DNA of 64,000 bases, taken from Billgrantia desiderata (GTDB lineage: Bacteria > Pseudomonadota > Gammaproteobacteria > Pseudomonadales > Halomonadaceae). Of the stretch, positions 9,161 to 17,538 are shown in pieces. The position numbers and the translations under genes were made by a program. A model generated the notes under the pieces. It searched no databases and had not been told where the DNA came from. It saw only the letters and a program-made list of their open reading frames with translations. The stretch lies in NCBI GenBank assembly GCA_011742915.1, contig JAAQTN010000004.1, positions 62,001-126,000 of the forward strand. Reading direction: 5' to 3'. Position 1 is the stretch's first letter. Every line of letters starts with the position of its first letter.

Positions 9161-9196
9161 GCCGGCGCACTCCAGTCGAGTGCGCCGGGCTTCTCC
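9161..9196 (+). terminator. Intrinsic terminator after the secreted-protein gene
   Basis: Perfect 11-bp stem CCGGCGCACTC (9162-9172) with GAGTGCGCCGG (9178-9188), five-base loop, then GCTTCTCCT. It separates this gene from the convergent srkA. Confidence 0.75.
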
Positions 9197-9236
9197 TCGC
9201 AGCGCCAGTACCCAGCCCCCACTTTCGAGCCAATCG

Positions 9237-10223
9237 TCAGGCCAGCCAGCGCGATGCCTGTGCCAACGCCAGCCGCTGCTGCTCCAACTGACGAATGTGC
9301 GCATCCCAGTAGCCGGCATCGGGTACCCACGGGAACGCCGGCGGGAAGGCCGGATCGTCCCAGCGGGCGACCAGCCAGGCACTGTGACGCATCAGACGCA
9401 AGGTTCGCAGCGGCTCGATCAGCTTCAATTCACTGCGGTCGAACTCGCGCTGCTGCTCGTAGCCCTCCAGCACCTCAGAGAGTTGCATCTGCCACTCCAC
9501 CTCATGCTCGGCGGTGAACAGCATCCAGAGATCCTGAATGGCCGGCGCCATCAGGCAGTCGTCGAAGTCCACCAGCGCGAAGTGGTCGTCGCGGCCCAGC
9601 ATGTTGCCGATATGGCAGTCGCCCTGTACCCGTATCGTCATCTCCGGCTTCCAGGCGTAGGCCTGCAGCTCGGCATACAGTGCGTTGCTGATTCGCTCGT
9701 AAGCCTGGCGCTGGCGGCGATCGAGCCAAGGGGCGCCGAGCACCCGCTGCTGGGCCTCGCGCACCATGCCATCCATATTGAGACTTACGCGATGGCGGAA
9801 GGCAGAGCGCTCGCCAATGGCGTGCACGGCGCCGATCAGTTCACCCAACGCATACAGGTGGGACGGATTCTCCAGCTCCGGCGCCTGCCCCGACAGCTGC
9901 GGGAACAGCGCCAGCCGAAAGCCCTCGGCATGATGCAGACTCTGCCCCGCCGCGTTGCGCCAGGGCGCCGCCACGGCCACGCCCTCTGCCACCAGCTCAT
10001 CCAGGAAATCGTGCTCTTCCTGGATCTGGGCGTCCTGCCAGCGCTCGGGGCGATAGAACTTGGCCACCCAGCGCTGCCCCTCGTCGTCATGCAGCAGATA
10101 CACCCGGTTCTCGTAGCTGTTGAGCGCGAAGGGCTCGCCGGGCAGCCAGTAGCCGAGCGACTCGACGGCGGCCACCACACGGGCGGGAGAAAGGCTGGCA
10201 AAAGGGTGCGGCGTGCTCTGCAT
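9237..10223 (-). CDS. srkA: Stress response Ser/Thr protein kinase SrkA (YihE family)
   Basis: Choline-kinase-fold protein kinase that in E. coli protects against envelope and antibiotic stress and counteracts MazEF toxicity. It has 328 residues from ATG 10223, the same length as E. coli SrkA; a GTG nine bases earlier is possible. The small lobe contains SYENRVYLL (36-44) and the nucleotide lysine in WVAKFYRPERW. The catalytic loop is GDCHIGN (201-207) with Asp202 and Asn207, followed by the metal-binding DFDD at 219-222. dsbA, its partner in E. coli, is not adjacent. Confidence 0.93.
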   Translation of the reverse strand: MQSTPHPFASLSPARVVAAVESLGYWLPGEPFALNSYENRVYLLHDDEGQRWVAKFYRPERWQDAQIQEEHDFLDELVAEGVAVAAPWRNAAGQSLHHAEGFRLALFPQLSGQAPELENPSHLYALGELIGAVHAIGERSAFRHRVSLNMDGMVREAQQRVLGAPWLDRRQRQAYERISNALYAELQAYAWKPEMTIRVQGDCHIGNMLGRDDHFALVDFDDCLMAPAIQDLWMLFTAEHEVEWQMQLSEVLEGYEQQREFDRSELKLIEPLRTLRLMRHSAWLVARWDDPAFPPAFPWVPDAGYWDAHIRQLEQQRLALAQASRWLA

Positions 10224-10292
10224 GATCGTCACCGGTTGAAAAGAACCCCCTATCTTATCAGCCGGAGCCGCCCCTGTGAGCCGGCCTACTGC

Positions 10293-11183
10293 TTATAACG
10301 GCGTGCGCGCCAAGGCCCAGGCCTCCACCTCGCGGGCGCCGGCGGCCAGGCAGGCCCGGGCCAGTGCATCCAGGGTGGCGCCGGTGGTCATGACATCGTC
10401 GAGCAGCGCCACGCGTTCGGGGAGCGCTGCGGGGATCACGAAGGCATCGCGCAGGTTGCGAAAACGCTCGGTACGGTCCAGGCCGCGCTGCGAGGGGGTG
10501 TGATGGCGACGCTGCGCCCTGTAGAGCCGCAAGCCGTGGCGCGCCGCCAGACGCCTGGCCAGCCAGTCGGCCTGGTCGAAGCCGCGCTCCCGGGCGCGCT
10601 TGGGGTGCAGCGGCACCGGGATCAGCGCCTCGGGCCAGGTCAGCATGCGTTGTTCCAGCCCTCGCTCAAAGAGCTCGAGCAGCACGGTGCCGGCCCGCGG
10701 CGAAGCATGAAACTTGAAACGCTGCATCAACTGGGCCACTTCGTCCTGATAGCGCAACGGCACCCGCGAACGGACGAAGGCCGGCGGTCGGCTCAGGCAG
10801 TGGCCGCAACGTTTTTCAGCCAGCGACCCCGAGGGCTGCGGTTCGGCACAGCTGGGACAGGCCGGCAGGTTCCACGGCAGCGCCTCGAAGCAGGCCGCAC
10901 ACCAGGGGCGGTCCCGCTCCGCCGTTGCCAGACAGAAGCCGCAGCGGCCCGGCAGTGCACGGCGCAGGCCGAGATCGAGGCCGTGCCAGAGCGAACGCAG
11001 CCAGCCGATCGTCGTCTTCCCACCGGCCACTGCCTCTTCACTCGCCGCCTTATCTGAGACCAGGCCTGAGGCTTGGTCCGCGACTGCTGTTTCCGGCGAC
11101 GCTTCTGGTGCGCATCGGGGCTCAATGTTTTCCTGCACGGCCTGGGTCCTTGTGCCATGGCGGACAGGCGCCAAGCTTATCAT
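10293..11183 (-). CDS. comF: ComF family phosphoribosyltransferase-like protein
   Basis: ComF/GntX family protein, linked to DNA uptake and use of DNA as nutrient in relatives; the biochemical activity is unsettled. It has 296 residues. A cysteine-rich zinc ribbon (CGFC at 81-84, CAAC, CPSC, CGHC) is followed by a type I phosphoribosyltransferase domain with VALLDDVMTTGAT, the PRPP-binding motif. Family members usually start near the first zinc pair. Here about 58 low-complexity residues precede GWLRSLWHGLDLG, so the true start may lie inside the current reading. It is divergent from bioB, 143 bases away, with the biotin operator in between. Confidence 0.88.
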   Translation of the reverse strand: MISLAPVRHGTRTQAVQENIEPRCAPEASPETAVADQASGLVSDKAASEEAVAGGKTTIGWLRSLWHGLDLGLRRALPGRCGFCLATAERDRPWCAACFEALPWNLPACPSCAEPQPSGSLAEKRCGHCLSRPPAFVRSRVPLRYQDEVAQLMQRFKFHASPRAGTVLLELFERGLEQRMLTWPEALIPVPLHPKRARERGFDQADWLARRLAARHGLRLYRAQRRHHTPSQRGLDRTERFRNLRDAFVIPAALPERVALLDDVMTTGATLDALARACLAAGAREVEAWALARTPL

Positions 11184-11225
11184 TTAACGGTGCCGAAACA
11201 GGCCAAGCCGTACGCAGCCAGACGA

Positions 11226-11257
11226 TTGTCAACCCTTCCCCAAGGATGGGTTGACAG
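11226..11257 (+). promoter_or_regulatory. BirA-type biotin operator before bioB
   Basis: TTGTCAACC (11226-11234), 14 bases, then GGTTGACAG (11249-11257). The arms and spacing match the gammaproteobacterial BirA box TTGTaAACC-N14/15-GGTTtACAA, with C/G replacing A/T at one symmetric position. It lies 70-100 bases before the bioB ATG and between divergent comF and bioB. This supports repression of the bio operon by biotinoyl-AMP-bound BirA. Confidence 0.85.
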
Positions 11258-11278
11258 CGTGTCAGTTTCACGTACGCT
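11251..11278 (+). promoter_or_regulatory. bioB promoter overlapping the BirA operator
   Basis: A consensus -35 TTGACA (11251-11256) is part of the right operator arm; TACGCT (11273-11278) is a modest -10 at 16-bp spacing. Overlap of -35 and operator explains repression by occlusion. Confidence 0.6.
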
Positions 11279-11326
11279 TCATGGTCAACATCATGTCTTT
11301 TCAAAGTTGACCAAGGCGAGTCCCCC

Positions 11327-12436
11327 ATGACCGATGCCCTGCCCACCAGCCTCGGCGGCCTGTCTAATTCCCATGCCAATGCGCAGCCGCGCCACGACTG
11401 GTCGCTGGCCGAAATCGAGGCGCTCTTCGCCCTGCCCTTCAACGATCTGCTGTTCCGCGCCCAGCAGGTGCATCGCGCCCACTTCGATCCCAATGCCGTG
11501 CAGGTCTCCACCCTGCTCTCGATCAAGACCGGGGCCTGTCCGGAAGACTGCAAGTACTGCCCCCAGTCGGGTCACTACACCACCGGGCTGGACAAGGAGA
11601 AGCTGCTGGAGATCGAGAAGGTGGTGGCCCAGGCCAAGGCCGCCCAGGAGGCCGGTGCCAGCCGCTTCTGCATGGGCGCGGCCTGGCGCAGCCCGCGCGA
11701 AAAGGATCTCGCTGTGGTGCTGGAGATGGTCAGCCGGGTCAAGGCGCTGGGGCTCGAGACCTGCATGACCCTGGGCATGGTGGATGGCGATCAGGCCCGC
11801 CGCCTGGCCAAGGCCGGCCTCGACTACTATAACCACAACCTGGATACCTCGCCGGAGTTCTACGGCGAGATCATCACCACCCGCACCTACGCCGACCGCC
11901 TGGAAACCCTGGCCAACGTGCGCGATGCAGGCATGAAGGTGTGCTCCGGCGGCATTCTCGGCATGGGCGAGGCGCCTCGCGACCGTGCCGCGCTGCTGCA
12001 GCAGCTGGCCCGCCTCGAGCCGCACCCCGAGTCGGTGCCGATCAACATGCTGGTCAAGGTGCCTGGTACGCCGCTGGAGCAGGTGGAAGATCTCGACCCC
12101 ATCGAGTTCATACGCGCCATCGCCGTGGCCCGTATCCTGATGCCGACCAGCCACGTGCGCCTTTCGGCCGGCCGTGAGCAGATGGACGAGTCGACCCAGG
12201 CGCTGGCTTTCCTGGCCGGGGCCAACTCCATCTTCTACGGCGACAGGCTGCTGACCACCGGCAATCCCCAGGCGGAGCGCGACCGCGCCCTGTTCGCCAA
12301 GCTCGGTCTACATCCCGAACGGCGCGAAACCTGCCAGGACGACGCTCGCCAGCAGGCCACGCTGGAAGGCGCCCTGGCCCGTCAGACCACCCAGGCGGCC
12401 AGCGCCGCACTGGCCTACGACGCCACGCAGGTCTGA
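11327..12436 (+). CDS. bioB: Biotin synthase
   Basis: Radical SAM enzyme that inserts sulfur into dethiobiotin to make biotin. It has 369 residues. The 4Fe-4S cluster cysteines are Cys71, Cys75 and Cys78 in [17 protein letters not shown] and the arginine-containing [10 protein letters not shown] that holds the 2Fe-2S cluster are intact. About 20 residues at each end are less conserved. ATG 11327 begins the conserved reading. It is first in bioB-F-H-C-D, with only four bases to bioF, so the operon is a single transcription unit under the BirA operator. Confidence 0.98.
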   Translation: MTDALPTSLGGLSNSHANAQPRHDWSLAEIEALFALPFNDLLFRAQQVHRAHFDPNAVQVSTLLSIKTGACPEDCKYCPQSGHYTTGLDKEKLLEIEKVVAQAKAAQEAGASRFCMGAAWRSPREKDLAVVLEMVSRVKALGLETCMTLGMVDGDQARRLAKAGLDYYNHNLDTSPEFYGEIITTRTYADRLETLANVRDAGMKVCSGGILGMGEAPRDRAALLQQLARLEPHPESVPINMLVKVPGTPLEQVEDLDPIEFIRAIAVARILMPTSHVRLSAGREQMDESTQALAFLAGANSIFYGDRLLTTGNPQAERDRALFAKLGLHPERRETCQDDARQQATLEGALARQTTQAASAALAYDATQV

Positions 12437-12440
12437 GATC

Positions 12441-13595
12441 ATGCCGTCGGGTTCCGCCGTCTGGACCGAGCGACTCGAAGCGGCCGCGTCCTGGCGCCGC
12501 ACCCAGGGGCTATGGCGTGAGCGCGACACGTTACAGCCGGGGCTGGTCGATTTTGCCGGCAACGACTACCTCGGCCTGAAGGACGACCCGCGCCTGGCCG
12601 AGGCCCAAGCGGCTGCAGCAGAACGATTCGGTGCCGGCGCCGGTGCCTCGCACCTGGTCAGCGGCCATCTGGAGGTCCATGAAGCGCTCGAACGGCGCCT
12701 GGCGGAGCTCGTCGGGCGGCCCCGGGCGCTGCTCTTCTCCACCGGCTACATGGCCAACCTGGGCACCCTGCAGGCCCTTTGCGACAGCAACACCCTGATC
12801 TTCCAGGATCGCCTCAACCACGCCTCCCTGCTCGACGGCGCCGCCCTCGCCGGGGCGCGCTCGCGGCGCTTTCATCATCGCGACCTCGATGATCTAGAAC
12901 GCCTGCTCGGCCGGGCGTCGGCAGAGGCCGCCAAACTGGTGGTCAGCGACGGTGTGTTCAGCATGGACGGCGACGTAGCGGATGTCGGCGACCTGGCCGC
13001 GGTCAGCGCCCGCCACGACGCCTTGCTGATGATCGACGATGCCCACGGCATCGGCGTTCTCGGCGCCCACGGCGACGGCTGCGTGGGGCACGCCCACGGG
13101 GTCGAGCACGTGCCGGTGCTGGTCGGCACGCTGGGCAAGGCGCTGGGCACTGGCGGTGCCTTCGTCGCCGGCAGCGATGCGCTGATCGAACATCTCATCC
13201 AGTTCTCCCGTGCCTACGTCTACACCACCGCCCAGCCGCCAGGCGTGGCCGCCGCCAGCCTGGCGGCACTCGACGTTCTGGCCGCCGAGCCGGAGCGTCG
13301 CCAGCAGCTGCGCGACAACATCCACTATTTCCGCCGCGAAGCGGCGCTGCTCGATCTGCCCCTGGGCGACTCCTTCACTCCCATTCAACCCCTGATTCTG
13401 GGCGAGGGCCGGCAGGTCATGCACTGGGCGGCCCGCCTGCGCGAGGCAGACCTGCTGGTCGGCGCCATTCGCCCGCCTACCGTACCCAACGGAGAAGCCC
13501 GGCTGCGCATCACCCTGCGCGCCAGCCACTCGCGGGAAAGCCTGGACCGGCTGCTCGAAGCGTTGGCCCGTCTGCACGAGGAGGCCGCGGCATGA
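12441..13595 (+). CDS. bioF: 8-amino-7-oxononanoate (KAPA) synthase
   Basis: PLP-dependent condensation of pimeloyl-ACP with alanine, the first step of biotin ring assembly. It has 384 residues, as in the family. FAGNDYLGL (38-46), HLVSGH (71-76), DDAHGIGVLG (199-208) and the PLP lysine Lys233 in GTLGKALGT are present. It starts four bases after bioB and ends in an ATGA overlap with bioH, so translation is likely coupled. Confidence 0.98.
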   Translation: MPSGSAVWTERLEAAASWRRTQGLWRERDTLQPGLVDFAGNDYLGLKDDPRLAEAQAAAAERFGAGAGASHLVSGHLEVHEALERRLAELVGRPRALLFSTGYMANLGTLQALCDSNTLIFQDRLNHASLLDGAALAGARSRRFHHRDLDDLERLLGRASAEAAKLVVSDGVFSMDGDVADVGDLAAVSARHDALLMIDDAHGIGVLGAHGDGCVGHAHGVEHVPVLVGTLGKALGTGGAFVAGSDALIEHLIQFSRAYVYTTAQPPGVAAASLAALDVLAAEPERRQQLRDNIHYFRREAALLDLPLGDSFTPIQPLILGEGRQVMHWAARLREADLLVGAIRPPTVPNGEARLRITLRASHSRESLDRLLEALARLHEEAAA

Positions 13596-14323
13596 CGGCC
13601 ATGGTGCTGCTCTCGGGCTGGGGCATCGATGCACGCATCTGGCAGCCCCTCGCCCCTTGCTGGCCGGCCGGTATGGAGATACGCACTCCCGACTGGCCCG
13701 GTTACGGCGAACGCCGTGGAGAGACCCACCCTGCTTCACTGCCCGAGCTTGCGTCGCTAATGCGCGATGCGCTGCCCGCCGATGCCGTCTGGGTCGGCTG
13801 GTCGCTCGGCGGACTGCTCGCCGGCGCGCTGCTGGCCCATCTGCCACCGCCCCGGGCGCTGGTATTGATCGGCACCGCGGCGCGCTTCTGCCACGCAGGC
13901 GGAGTCTCGGCCGCGGAACTCGACACCTTCCGCCGCGCCTTCGAGCGCGAGCCCCAGGCTACCTGGCAGCATTTTCTACGCTGGCAGCTGCAGGGCGAGC
14001 CTACTCCGCGCACGGCACATCGGCGGCTGCTGGACCTGATCGGGAGCCGCCCCAGCGCCTCGACGCTCACCCTGGAAACCGGCCTTCACCAGTTGGCCGA
14101 GATCGATTTGACGCCCTGGCTCGCCGCGCCGCTCTGTCCGATTCGACGCGTCGCAGGAACCCAGGACGGTCTGCTGAGCGAGGCGGCGCGCCGCTCGGCC
14201 GATCTGGTATTGCCCGATACCGGCCACTGCCCCATGTTGTCATGTCCGGCAGCGCTCACCGCCTACCTGGCGCAGCTGAGGGCAGAGGTGGCAGCCGACG
14301 ACAAGCACGAGGCAGCGACATGA
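13592..14323 (+). CDS. bioH: Pimeloyl-[ACP] methyl ester esterase
   Basis: Alpha/beta hydrolase that removes the methyl ester from pimeloyl-ACP methyl ester, releasing the substrate for BioF. It has 243 residues. The nucleophile elbow is GWSLGG with Ser71; an Asp in AGTQDGLL and a His in DTGHCPM complete the catalytic triad. ATG overlaps the bioF stop by four bases and its own stop overlaps bioC by four. Having bioH inside the operon, next to its partner bioC, is the arrangement seen in Pseudomonas-like bacteria, unlike the distant bioH of E. coli. Confidence 0.94.
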   Translation: MTAMVLLSGWGIDARIWQPLAPCWPAGMEIRTPDWPGYGERRGETHPASLPELASLMRDALPADAVWVGWSLGGLLAGALLAHLPPPRALVLIGTAARFCHAGGVSAAELDTFRRAFEREPQATWQHFLRWQLQGEPTPRTAHRRLLDLIGSRPSASTLTLETGLHQLAEIDLTPWLAAPLCPIRRVAGTQDGLLSEAARRSADLVLPDTGHCPMLSCPAALTAYLAQLRAEVAADDKHEAAT

Positions 14324-15150
14324 GCGGGAGCCTTGGTCACGCCGATGCCCGGCCAACGCCGGACGATCCGAGCGTCTGGCGCCGGCAGGTCGCCCAGGCC
14401 TTTTCCCGGGCCTCGGGTCGCTATACGCAGTTGGCACAGGCCCAGCAGCAGATGGGAGCGGCGCTGTGGGAGCATCTGCCGGCCCAGGCCGAGGTCGTGC
14501 TGGACCTGGGCTGCGGCCCCGGACACTGGAGTCGACGCCTGGCGGCGTATTTCGGCCCGCACTGCCAGGTACTGGGGCTCGATCTTGCCCCGGGCATGCT
14601 GCAAGTGGCCCGCGAGACCGAAGGCGAAGGCATCGCCTGGCTCTGTGCCGATGCCGCCGAGCTGCCCCTGGCCCCCCGCCAGCTGGATCTGGTGTTCTCC
14701 AACCTGGCGATCCAATGGTGTACCGATCTCGATGCGCTGATGGCCGAGCTGTTTCGCGTGCTACGCCCCGGCGGACGGGCCGTGATCAATACCCTGGGGC
14801 CCGGTACGCTGCGCGAGGTGGCTCATGCCTGGTGCACGCCGGATAGCCTGCTCGCCTTTCGCTCCAGGCTGGAGCATCTGGCCAGCGCCCGATTGGCGGG
14901 TTTTACCCGTGTCCACTGCAGCGAGACCGCGGAGCGCTTCTTCTACCCCGACCTGACGGCCGTCATGGCCTCGGTCAGGGGAGTCGGCGCCCAGGCCACC
15001 CGCTCTGCCGCGCGCCGTACCCGCCACGATCTGCGCCTCGCCGAGCGGCGCTACGAAGCGCTGCGCGAGCCCGCGGGCCTGCCGCTGAGCTATCAGCGTC
15101 TCACCCTCGTTCTCGACAAGGAGCCGGCATCATGTCCGCCTACTTCGTGA
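14320..15150 (+). CDS. bioC: Malonyl-[ACP] O-methyltransferase
   Basis: Methylates the free carboxyl of malonyl-ACP so that fatty-acid enzymes can extend it to pimeloyl-ACP methyl ester. It has 276 residues. The class I methyltransferase core has LDLGCGPGHW (61-70) and LGLDLAPGML, and FSNLAIQWC is a BioC-typical segment. The ATG at 14320 is chosen for the ATGA overlap with bioH; the same frame is open further upstream but without family support. Its last 19 bases overlap bioD. Confidence 0.94.
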   Translation: MSGSLGHADARPTPDDPSVWRRQVAQAFSRASGRYTQLAQAQQQMGAALWEHLPAQAEVVLDLGCGPGHWSRRLAAYFGPHCQVLGLDLAPGMLQVARETEGEGIAWLCADAAELPLAPRQLDLVFSNLAIQWCTDLDALMAELFRVLRPGGRAVINTLGPGTLREVAHAWCTPDSLLAFRSRLEHLASARLAGFTRVHCSETAERFFYPDLTAVMASVRGVGAQATRSAARRTRHDLRLAERRYEALREPAGLPLSYQRLTLVLDKEPASCPPTS

Positions 15151-15833
15151 CCGGCACCGATACCGACGCCGGCAAGACCCTAGTCGCCGCCGGCCTGCTG
15201 GCCCTGGCACGCGCCAGGGGCCTCACCACGCTGGGGCTCAAACCCGTCGCTTCGGGTTGTGCCAACACCCCCGACGGCCTGCGCAACGACGATGCCCTGG
15301 CCCTGCTGGCCCGCAGCGTGCCGGCGGTGAGCTACGACACGATCAACCCCTTCGCCTTCGAGCCCGCCATCGCACCGCATCTGGCCGCCCAGCGCGCCGG
15401 CGTCCAGCTCGATCTCGCCGGGCTGAGCGAGCAGGTTGCCGCCCGGTTGCAGGCTCCTCGCGATTTCACCCTGGTGGAGGGCGCCGGGGGCTGGCGGGTG
15501 CCGCTCAACGACAGCGAAGACCTGGCCGGGCTGGCAACGCGCCTCGATCTGCCGGTCATCCTGGTGGTCGGCCTCAAGCTCGGCTGCCTCAACCATGCCC
15601 GCCTGACGGCGGAGGCGATACGTGCCGACGGCGCTCGCCTGGTCGGCTGGGTGGGCAACCTGCTGGATGCCGACTTCGCCCGCGACGAATCGCTCTATGC
15701 CGACAACCTGGCGACCCTGCAACGCACCCTCGACGCTCCCTGCCTGGGCGTGGTGCCACGCTTGAGCCGTGTGGCCCCGGCCAGACGCCCCGAAGCCGCC
15801 CTGACGCACCTCGAGCTGCCCCATGGCAATTGA
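15132..15833 (+). CDS. bioD: Dethiobiotin synthetase
   Basis: ATP-dependent carboxylation of 7,8-diaminopelargonate to close the ureido ring of dethiobiotin. It has 233 residues. The P-loop GTDTDAGKT spans 8-16, KPVASG follows, and VEGAGGWRVPL is the substrate and magnesium-binding segment. The start overlaps bioC by 19 bases, the tightest packing in the operon. Its stop codon lies inside the -35 of the following tRNA promoter. Confidence 0.97.
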   Translation: MSAYFVTGTDTDAGKTLVAAGLLALARARGLTTLGLKPVASGCANTPDGLRNDDALALLARSVPAVSYDTINPFAFEPAIAPHLAAQRAGVQLDLAGLSEQVAARLQAPRDFTLVEGAGGWRVPLNDSEDLAGLATRLDLPVILVVGLKLGCLNHARLTAEAIRADGARLVGWVGNLLDADFARDESLYADNLATLQRTLDAPCLGVVPRLSRVAPARRPEAALTHLELPHGN

Positions 15834-15857
15834 CTTGCCCCCCGGGGTCCGTACAAT
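15830..15857 (+). promoter_or_regulatory. Promoter of tRNA-Leu
   Basis: TTGACT (15830-15835), 16-bp spacer, TACAAT (15852-15857), about 20 bases before the mature tRNA 5' end. The -35 overlaps the bioD stop codon. Confidence 0.75.
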
Positions 15858-15877
15858 GTGGACGCCTGCCCAACCGT

Positions 15878-15962
<85 letters not shown>

Positions 15963-15998
15963 TCTCGGCTCATCCACTTCGAGCCGTGTGACACTTCC

Positions 15999-16056
15999 CG
16001 TTTTTGCCCTGGCCGTTTTTGCCCTGGCCGTTTTTGCCCTGGCCGTTTTTGCCCTT
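15999..16056 (+). repeat. 15-bp tandem repeat, three full copies plus a partial
   Basis: The unit CGTTTTTGCCCTGGC begins at 15999, 16014 and 16029, with a 13-base partial copy at 16044. Copies are identical until the last two bases of the partial one. It lies between tRNA-Leu and bioA. Each unit contains GGC...TTTTT...GCC, which could form small hairpins next to a T-run and so act as a repeated weak terminator for the tRNA. Confidence 0.9.
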
Positions 16057-16184
16057 GCAAGGTGTGCCGCAACCTACGTGGCTGCCGTTACGGCGCGCAT
16101 GACGCTGCCGACTCGCTGTGCCCGCTCCACGCCCAGGCATCAACTCACTGCTCAACTTACCGCTCAACCTTCACGGAGGCGCTG

Positions 16185-17453
16185 ATGGCTTCCCCCGTCT
16201 GGCATCCCTATGCCCATCTGCTCACCCAGGCTGCCGCGCCCAAGGTCGTCGGCGGCGAAGGGCCGCGCTTCTTCCTCGAAGGCGGCGAGACGCTGCTCGA
16301 CGCCACCTGTTCCTGGTGGTGCATGATCCATGGCTACTCGCATCCACGCCTGGTGGCCGCCATCAAGGAACAGGCGGACACCCTGTGCCACGTGATGCTG
16401 GGCGGGCTCACCCATGAGCCCGCCGACAGGCTGGCCCGCGAGCTGGTGAGGATCACGCCGCCCGGGCTCGAACACGTGTTCTTCTCCGACAGCGGCTCGG
16501 TGGGCATGGAAGTGGCGATGAAGATGGCCGTGCAGTATCACCACCTGCGCGGCAAGCCCGCAAAGCACCGCATGCTGTCGCTGATGAAGGCCTATCACGG
16601 CGATACCAGCGGCTGCATGGCGGTATGCGATCCCGAAGAGGGCATGCACAGTCTGTTTTCCGGGTATCTGCCCCGCCACCACTTCGCGCCCGCACCGCGA
16701 GCCCCTTACGACGCCGGACCCGACGAGGTGGCGAGGGACCTGGCCGCCCTGCGCAGCGTGCTCGAACGCCACCACGGCGAGATCGCCGCGCTGCTGATGG
16801 AGCCGCTGCTGCAGGCCGCCGGCGGCCTCAACATGACCTCGCCGCTCTATTTGAGCGGCGCGCGGCAGCTGTGCGACGAGTTCGACGTGTTGCTGGTGTT
16901 CGACGAGGTGGCCACCGGCTTCGGTCGCACCGGGAAGCTGTTTGCCGCCGACCATGCTGGCGTGACGCCGGACATCATGGTGCTCTCAAAGGGCCTGACC
17001 GGCGGTTACCTGGGCCATGCGGCCACCCTGGCCACCGACCGGGTACACGACGCCTTCGTCGGCGAGTCGCCGCTGCATGCCTTCATGCACGGCCCCACCT
17101 TCATGGGCAACCCGCTGGCCTGTCGCGTCGCCCTGGAGAGCCTCGCCGTGTTCGAGGAGGAGCGCTACCTGGACAAGATCGCTAAGCTCAACGGCGTGCT
17201 GCGAGAAGAGCTGCTGGAGGACGAAGCACTGCGCCGGCATCCCGAGGTCGACGACGTGCGCGTGCTCGGCGCCACCGCCGTTATCGAGGTAAAGGAAGCC
17301 AGCCGGCTGCAGGGCGTTGCAGCATTCGCCCGCCGCCAAGGGGTCTGGCTGCGCCCGTTCGGACGCTGGCTCTACACCATGCCCGCCTATGTCACGTCCG
17401 AGGCGGACATGCGCCAGATCACGGGCACGATGAAGGACTGGTTTCTGAAGTGA
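16185..17453 (+). CDS. bioA: Adenosylmethionine--8-amino-7-oxononanoate aminotransferase
   Basis: PLP enzyme that transaminates KAPA to diaminopelargonate using SAM as amino donor. It has 422 residues. CSWWCMIHGY (42-51) is the BioA-type substrate segment, DEVATGFGRTG (240-250) the cofactor motif, and Lys269 in LSKGLTGG the PLP lysine. ATG 16185 follows a strong GGAGG at six bases; the frame is open further upstream through the tandem repeat but that part is not BioA-like. It is separated from bioBFHCD by tRNA-Leu and has no visible BirA box of its own. A hairpin follows. Confidence 0.97.
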   Translation: MASPVWHPYAHLLTQAAAPKVVGGEGPRFFLEGGETLLDATCSWWCMIHGYSHPRLVAAIKEQADTLCHVMLGGLTHEPADRLARELVRITPPGLEHVFFSDSGSVGMEVAMKMAVQYHHLRGKPAKHRMLSLMKAYHGDTSGCMAVCDPEEGMHSLFSGYLPRHHFAPAPRAPYDAGPDEVARDLAALRSVLERHHGEIAALLMEPLLQAAGGLNMTSPLYLSGARQLCDEFDVLLVFDEVATGFGRTGKLFAADHAGVTPDIMVLSKGLTGGYLGHAATLATDRVHDAFVGESPLHAFMHGPTFMGNPLACRVALESLAVFEEERYLDKIAKLNGVLREELLEDEALRRHPEVDDVRVLGATAVIEVKEASRLQGVAAFARRQGVWLRPFGRWLYTMPAYVTSEADMRQITGTMKDWFLK

Positions 17454-17483
17454 CAGCCACGCTGGGCTGAAGGCCCGAAAACG

Positions 17484-17515
17484 ACGGCGCCGCCCGAAGG
17501 CGGCGCCGTTGGCAT
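17484..17515. terminator. Terminator between convergent bioA and lpxC
   Basis: Perfect 11-bp stem ACGGCGCCGCC (17484-17494) with GGCGGCGCCGT (17499-17509) around CGAA. On the minus strand it runs into CGTTTTC, so it is best suited to ending lpxC transcription, and may serve both genes. Confidence 0.75.
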
Positions 17516-17538
17516 GAGCGGTCGCGGCAGGCCGAGGA

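Noticed and set aside
15999..16056. CRISPR array
   Set aside because: Units are directly adjacent with no spacers, only 15 bases long, and no cas genes are nearby.
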